Origin: Adiantum capillus-veneris
Lineage: Eukaryota; Streptophyta; Polypodiopsida; Polypodiales; Pteridaceae
Length of the DNA stretch: 64,000 nucleotides
Direction of reading: 5' to 3'
Assembly: GCA_014529385.2 (NCBI GenBank)
Contig: CM043944.1
Span: 93,640,476 to 93,704,475 of the forward strand
The notes under the pieces were generated by a model. It was not told where the DNA came from. It worked only from the letters and a program-made list of their open reading frames with translations, and ran no database searches. Both the position numbers and the translations under genes were made by a program. Each line of letters begins with the position of its first letter. Within the stretch, counting starts at the first letter, position 1. Below are positions 57,983-64,000 of this stretch, one piece after another.

Positions 57983-59949
57983 AGAGTAGGATGAATACCT
58001 CTATTGTGAGGGACATGCCCGGTGACCACCAACTCTACCATCTCCAAATGGATACATCGTGGTCTCCGACATCCCTCCCGCTTGAGACCGACACCAAGAC
58101 AGGACTCCTCCTACTCTTTAATGCCAACTCAAGGGGGTGATAACATCCACTTTCTCTCATATGGATCCCTTAGCTCCGAAGCACCTTTTCTTATCAGTCA
58201 AACTTACCAATCAAAGTCATCAGACTAACTTTGAACTCAACCTTCCAGAGTGAACTGGTGGGATTCCTCTAATTCACCCTTGGTTCAAGGTCATTGACAC
58301 TTTTTTCTCGGTTATGACCGAGCACAGCCATCAATGCGTTCCTCTAAGGTGAGTGTATTTATAATCTACACAAATCCCTTGATCCAAATTTTTTCTCCCA
58401 TTCCGTAGATCAAAATTCCTTTCCTCGCTCATGACTTAATTGTTAAGACAACATAAAATTGGGTTCAACTTTTTGGCCAACAATTAACCCTCGGAAATTC
58501 GCCCACCCACCAAACTGCTTGATACATGCACCTTCTCAAGGTAATACTATGATACTAAAAAACATTATTCCAATCATGTCAAACCAAGAATACATTTCAA
58601 GCATTTGAAAGCAGCATGCAAACTGTTGCATACCCTTGTAAATGTGCACCTTATCAGGTTGTTCCCACCTTTTTTCTTTATAGAATATTCTTACTTCCTT
58701 TTTCCTTTAATATTAGTAAAATTATCTAGTTATCTTTCAAGAAATCACATATACTTCTCCAGACATATCCCTATCCTTGTCCCAAGACTTGGGTATCTTG
58801 TCTCCTCCGCCACGTGTGGAGGCGGCACCTTTACAAAGATTTCGATTCTTATTTTTTCTTTATCTTGTGTGGGAAAGTCTTCAAGGTAATCTACTTTAGA
58901 TTTCTTTTAAATCAATAATCCTAAGAAGAAGAGCAGAGGTCCGGTTGATGAGGACAATTGTGGAATAGCCCATTTAGGTTCCTAGCCTTTCCAAGGTTCC
59001 TCTTTACCAAACAATTTGAAGAGTTCCTTAAGTAAATCACATCCTCCTCCTTTATCATGATCCCTCCATGGATCCTTTTTGATTCCTCCTTTTATCGTTG
59101 GCATCAGGCCTACCCGGACTAGGCCGATTTTCAGACGCATCCGCGGGTCACATCCACCCGGCCGGGACACACTCCCATTCAATCATTTCTAGGGCAATGA
59201 ATGAACCCGATCGCAAAACATAGACCAACGATTATCAGTCCTAGCCAAAAAGGACCATTCCCCATTGTATCCCATAGGTAAACACCTGCACCGGCCTTTT
59301 TCCAAACATGAAGACAAGTTCACACTTAAATCTCTATGTTATGCTAGGGCTATCACATCAATCTTCTCGGTAAAGTTTTTAATCCTAGTTTAAATTTAGA
59401 TTAACCTCCTTGAGTTATAATCCCTTAATTCCTAATTCCTTTTGATTTTCTACTCAAACAAGACCTTAATAAGACAACGAATCTCGTGGAAGTTTAAGGT
59501 TTTGTCTCGACATAAGTTTCGAGTTAACCCCGTCTTCAATGAATCCCATTTTGGTCCCTTTTCATCATTGCCATCCATGGGGCATCTCCATGGAAGCGAT
59601 GGGAGTTTTATGTTCAAGCAACATGGTCACAACATCTGTGAAACTATCTCCTTACTCGCCCCTTAAAATTTGCAAAACAAACTTGAAAGCAGACAAACTT
59701 GAAATGAACAATGCATATACTTTCTATAATGAGTTTTTCTTGATGTGTCTATGTGTGGTACACACAACTTTGAAATGCACCAACTTGCAATCTTGGGCAA
59801 TTAATCAAAAACTTCTTTTGAGTGCATATGCAAGAGTGTAACCTTTCTATGCATGGTAGTGTAAAAATTGTGAAGTTCCTAAGAGTGGACATGCTAGCGT
59901 ATCGTAAAATATATGTGTAATAGTGTATGAACTATTAACAAATTCTTCT
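57983..59949. other. Unassigned sequence
   Basis: The first 150 bases hold a decayed continuation of the family B zinc region on the minus strand. The rest has no recognised gene or repeat; a GC-richer patch lies at 59100-59170. Confidence 0.4.
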
Positions 59950-60757
59950 TTAAGAAAAGATTTAGGCATACCTTTACTACCGTGGAGACGATTCACTATG
60001 TTTTTAGAAGAGGCTTATGGTTTCGGAATGTTGGGGGGTTGTTGCATAGCTCAATCCACCGACATAATGTCAAACCAATGGAACGATAACCCGGCTAGTG
60101 CATGAAGGCATGGAATCACTAGAAATGCAAGAAGAGGATCCTAATCAAGAGAGTTAAGAAGAAGAGAAAGCTATGGAGAAGTCTAATCACTCAATGCCCA
60201 CACACACATCAATCAAAAGCTCAATGAGCTCACAAATAATGTAAAAGTGAAGATAAATGAGAGAGGGAAACACTAATTAGAGACTAATCAATGCTTAACT
60301 ACACACCATAAACACAATATATTGACAAAGAGAAAGAAGAACAAGAGCACTTAGCTTTCTATTGCATGCCATAGAAAGTAGGTGAGCACAAGAGGAAGCT
60401 CCAACTCCAAACATCTTCACCTCTATCTTCTCTACAAGCTTTCCATGAAATCTTAACTCACCTAAGGATCCCTACAAAATGACCTAACTTTCACTTTTAT
60501 ACCTAGGGCATAAAAAATATGTCCGGCCACCCATGAGATGCATAGAATTGTGTGCATCTCTATAGCTCCTAGGCATCATGGTAACATCAATTATACAAGC
60601 TGGAACTCATGTAGAGCCCGTAAATATGTCACAAGTACATATACAAAATGATGTGTCTGTCAAAAAATGAAGCAATGTATGCTAATACATCATAAGCATA
60701 TGCTAAAAATAGCATAGTTGAAGGTCATCTGCTACTTTGTGTTTGCGTTGCCAAACA
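59950..60757 (-). repeat. 3' LTR of element D (right edge firm, left edge approximate)
   Basis: On the minus strand a polypurine tract is followed by TGTTTGGCAACGC at 60757. A TATA box (TATAAAAG, minus strand, 60494-60501) lies about 260 bp in, a normal U3 length. The other end was not found. Confidence 0.55.
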
Positions 60758-60795
60758 TTGCCCCCCTCCTAAGCTTTGTCGTCCTTGACAAAGCC
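60758..60795 (-). other. Polypurine tract and last codons of element D
   Basis: The minus strand reads HGFVKDDKA, a stop, then a G-rich tract (gaggggggcaa) before the LTR. A short acidic/Lys end followed by such a tract is common at pol ends of chromodomain gypsy elements. No further coding sequence of this element was recognised upstream. Confidence 0.5.
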
Positions 60796-62116
60796 ATGTC
60801 GTGGTAGATGCTATGTGAAGAATGGACCTGAAAAAGAAAAAGGCAATGAGGTAGCAAGCTGAATCATATGGCAATAAAGCATAAAGGAAAGGCAAATCAT
60901 GTATGTGGTAATGAATGAATACAAATAATTATGGAATGCTACACTGCCATTAAAGACAAATAAATTGCACTTGCTGAAATTAATTAATCAAAAGTTTTGG
61001 GTTTATGTGGATGAGTCTATCAATTAGTTAATTACAACTAAAGGTTAAAACAATTACTCTAGTACTAGCTAAGTTAGAAAGATTATCTAAATGTAAGAAT
61101 CCCTATTTATGTTTTTTAGCTTTGATTAGCTTACTAACTCTCACAACTCCGAAAAAAAGCTTGAATTTTTTACTTGAAGCTCAATGGAAGTCTTTTTCAT
61201 GTCTTTTTTTCTTTCTTTTCATTTTTCTTTTGTTTTTCTTTTATTTTTTTTTCTTTTTGAAACATGTGTGTATATTTTGTATGCCTGAGGCATTTTGCTT
61301 CTCAAAGAAAAGCGCCCACACTGGGAACCTCTAGGACTCTAATACCATAGGCAATACAATGAAGTTGGGATTTCTCTTAAATTTTGCTTCCATTTCCTTT
61401 GTATTCTCACTAGTGATCGTTGTTGTTTGAGTGAGCAAGCCTCTCTATGCTTAAAACACTCCTAAGGTCTCAAACACTCAAATAATATTTCCAACTAAAA
61501 CTAGTGGTCAAGTGAATTGGTTAACCTAAAGTCGCAGTCTCCTAACATCAAGGCTCATCAATAGGATTAAACTTAAGGTCAATTAACTAAATCAAAGACA
61601 AGTTTATACATCTTTAATGGCAGATAACAAAACATATCTAAATGCACTCGATCAAACCATGGAATACAACAATCAGCAAATATAAATTTCCACAAACATA
61701 AATCTCCACAAACATAAATCAAGGAAAGTAGTACACCTGGAGATATGTGCTGCATATCCTCAATAGCCAAGGAAGAAAACATGTGAAGCTGGAACTCGAG
61801 ATGTCCATGCTGTGTGAAAGCTAAAGTCCATCTATGCTGCAAAATCATAAACAAAACACTACCACCTAGAAAGGTGTGTCACCATAGAAGTGGAAGTTTT
61901 ATTACCTAAATTACACAAATAAATCCTAAACTAAGGTTTCAAACCTGGATGTCTAGAGGGAAAAAACCGAAAGGGAAAAAAGTGCCTCTAGCGTATGCTA
62001 GTGCACCATAGTCAATCTGTACAAGTCAAGGGTCTGGTGCAACTAGGAGGGATAAGAGAACTCTCTACAAACAATAAAACCTGTAGTCTCCTAGCTCTCT
62101 CTATAATGGTCATCAA
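60796..62116. other. Unassigned sequence
   Basis: Non-coding; a T-rich stretch lies at 61200-61262. Minus-strand TGGTATTAGAG near 61340 resembles a tRNA-Met primer site with one mismatch, but no LTR was seen beside it. Confidence 0.4.
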
Positions 62117-63690
62117 CTAGCTAGCACCTAGCTCCATGTCAATGGTAGAATCTATAGCACAACTAATGGATCTAGGGATAACATCAATCTGTGATTGTGT
62201 GGTAAATGAACTACGTGGCTCAAGATCCCTGAATGACTGACTCTTGCCAAGCTCTAAGTCAACAACATGGTCAATGGAAACCTCATACAAGCTATGACTA
62301 GTGTCAACTTGTGATGTGATAGGTGGTCGGCTCTTTGGTAGCCAAATATTCAATCCCTTCAATCTCATGAGGAGGTCATTGGGAGATTTCTTCACCTGTG
62401 AATGTAAAGATCTCTCTCTCTCTCTGACACAGTCTCTGTGGTCATGGTCTCTCTAAAAATGATCCCTGAGATCTTCTAGAAGGTCTAGAAATCTCTCTCA
62501 AGTCTCTCGTAATCAAATGTGGTCGTGAATGCTCACTATGTGCTACAACTTCTCAACCTGGGAACCCAAATCTGTCTATGTCCCTCATAATAACTATGTG
62601 CGTCTAGTGATCGTCTAGATGTGAGGCAACCATGTGATAATCCATCATGTGTAATCCGGCTCTCTATCCACACATAAGTTTCATCACTAGGCAATGGTCT
62701 CATTGATATCTCTCTCCGTGGAACATATACTCGTGGAGTCCTATAGAAAGCTCTGGGTGTAGATCTATATATCTGATGTGGAAGGGGTAACTCCTTGGTA
62801 GCACTACTCTAAACTCTATCCAGAGAAGTCTCTAATGCTCGCTCAGAATCATAAAATCCTTGTGGTCTCCAATAGAATCTCGCAGGTGCTCGTCTATCCT
62901 CATGATGTAAATGTCTAGAGGTCATACTAGTCTGTGTAGGCTCAATGATATGTGGTGTGACCTCTATATGTGTGGTATCTGTGTGGTGGTCTAGAGGAAC
63001 CTCATGTGTCAATGTCTCTGCAATTGTATCTGCTCGCTCTATGATCGAGGAATGAGATCGTGTCTTTGCAAGAATAGATGGCTCTATGGCAACATCTATG
63101 TGATGTGGGTGCTCTGTGGGTGAATTAGTCACTAATGTGTCAATCTGCTGCACATAATGATGATGAGCAACACATGTCAGCTCTATGTCATCGGTCTCAT
63201 GCTGATCTAAGCTATGAAGCTCACTCTGTGGTAGGCTAAGCTCAAGAGCTCCATCTAGGGGTGGCATAGTCCTTGTAATCTCTCGTAGAGGATCACAATC
63301 ACTCATGGGTGTAGGAGGTGATCTATGACCAGATTGGTGGGCTAAATCTGTAGTAGGTAGTCTAGTGCTACAATGTGCTCAATCGATCAATGATCTAGGT
63401 GTGTATCTCACTCCAATAGTCAGCACATAGATGGCTTGATCAGTGCCTCTATATACACGCTCCTAAGGATCTCGATCAAACGAAAGCATCACAATCACTC
63501 TCTGACATAACTCACTAGATGTGCTAGACTCTTGTGTGTATCTACGTCCACAGTCATCAACATATGTCTTTGTCTGCTCAAGTCTATACAACTCTACCAA
63601 TGTGGGATGAGTATGCGTATCTAGGGACTTGTCATATGATAAAGGCTCTATGGTCTGTAAGTCAATCTAACATCGGCAAGTACATCGCAT
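62117..63690 (-). pseudogene. Hydrophilic Ser/Thr/His-rich ORF, unknown
   Basis: One minus-strand frame runs from about 63660 to 62530 with only three stops (near 63465, 63385 and 62815). The longest piece, 63306-62809, is rich in Thr, His, Glu, Ser and Ile (for example THEVPLDHHTDTTHIEVTPH). Before and after it lie Arg/Tyr-rich parts (FYWRPQGFYDSERALETSL; FYRTPRVYVPRREISMRPLP). A further piece in another frame, 62395-62117, has a similar character (VSIDHVVDLELGKSQSF). No enzymatic motif, zinc finger or membrane segment was seen. It may be a retroelement ORF1/gag or extra ORF; not recognised. Confidence 0.5.
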
Positions 63691-63856
63691 CATACTTGTC
63701 TCTAAAAGATCCTGGCATGCCTGGGTTAGGCATAAATCGCACTAACTGATGTGTGGAAGGTTCCTGAACAAAGCGCTGGAGTTTTTGAAAGAAACTCGAT
63801 CGGCTCAAATCATGAAATATGCATAATCCCATCCTCTTACCACACAAGACTAGCAT
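63662..63856 (-). pseudogene. Short unrecognised coding piece at the right end
   Basis: 64 codons on the minus strand (LCGKRMGLCIFHDLSRSSFF, VRFMPNPGMPGSFRDKYDAM), just upstream of and in a shifted frame relative to the hydrophilic ORF; probably part of the same decayed gene. The window edge cuts its upstream part. Family unknown. Confidence 0.35.
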
Positions 63857-64000
63857 AGGTCTATCTGTCCCCGCAGAGTAGTGGCTAACTCGTGTAGCTC
63901 ATCTCTCATCGTAGGACTCGTGTCACTCGTAGAGACTATAGCCCCATGTGACATAACTCTCTCATGGTCATGTGATCCTGAAACATCAATATGGCTCAAT

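Noticed and set aside
61330-61345. Minus-strand TGGTATTAGAG as a primer-binding site
   Set aside because: One mismatch to the tRNA-Met site and no LTR copy next to it that matches the LTR at 60757.

Overview
The window is plant nuclear DNA that consists almost entirely of transposable elements in various stages of decay. Evidence includes GT-AG introns, chromodomain Ty3/gypsy and Ty1/copia elements primed by initiator tRNA-Met, a CACTA transposon with a TNP2 transposase, and a broken pentatricopeptide-repeat (PPR) gene. The PPR motif wording and the style of the main gypsy lineage remind me of a fern or another non-flowering vascular plant; this is an impression, not a placement. I see no intact cellular gene, tRNA, rRNA or CRISPR array.

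Layout. 1-2225: 3' end of a chromodomain gypsy element (family B, + strand) with its long terminal repeat (LTR). 3050-8516: 3' half of a second gypsy-like lineage (family A2): an AT-rich spacer, a very long decayed coiled-coil ORF, a polypurine tract and a 400-bp LTR with TGTTG/CAACA ends. 9897-16717: a CACTA element bounded by TAT target duplications, with two divergent broken genes, GCGGTAAT-type motifs at both ends and at the central promoter, and a palindromic satellite inside an intron. 16721-25103: repeat family C with several partial copies and an unrecognised decayed coding region. 25780-26400: PPR pseudogene. 27600-28710: gag-like gene, primer-binding site and LTR of a small element (E, - strand). 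28960-30790: three to four direct repeats of 600-700 bp. 30772-31950: LTR-B fragment. 31950-36840: family A pol plus its extra ORF (+). 36846-40335: copia element truncated before reverse transcriptase. 40335-41861: LTR-B with large microsatellites. 41862-42842: inverted copy of family C. 43525-53933: the longest family A element (- strand; gag, protease, RT, RNaseH, integrase, a second protease ORF, spacer, extra ORF). 54490-57982: family B element (-). 59950-60795: 3' end of another LTR element (D, -). 62117-63856: hydrophilic ORF remnants of unknown kind (-).

Main result. Families A and A2 carry a third ORF (ORF3) after integrase, in the position where retroviruses and some gypsy elements carry env. 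In the + strand copy the start of ORF3 is split by a 1,420-nt GT-AG intron (34544-35963). In the - strand copy the two exon ends are joined at the same place with no length difference and in the same frame (44414/44413). The simplest reading is that this lineage expresses ORF3 by splicing and that the - strand copy descends from a spliced RNA. The longest A element also has a second aspartic-protease-like ORF between integrase and ORF3. Every retroelement gene here contains stops, frameshifts or active-site losses, so these are fossils of the system, not working copies.
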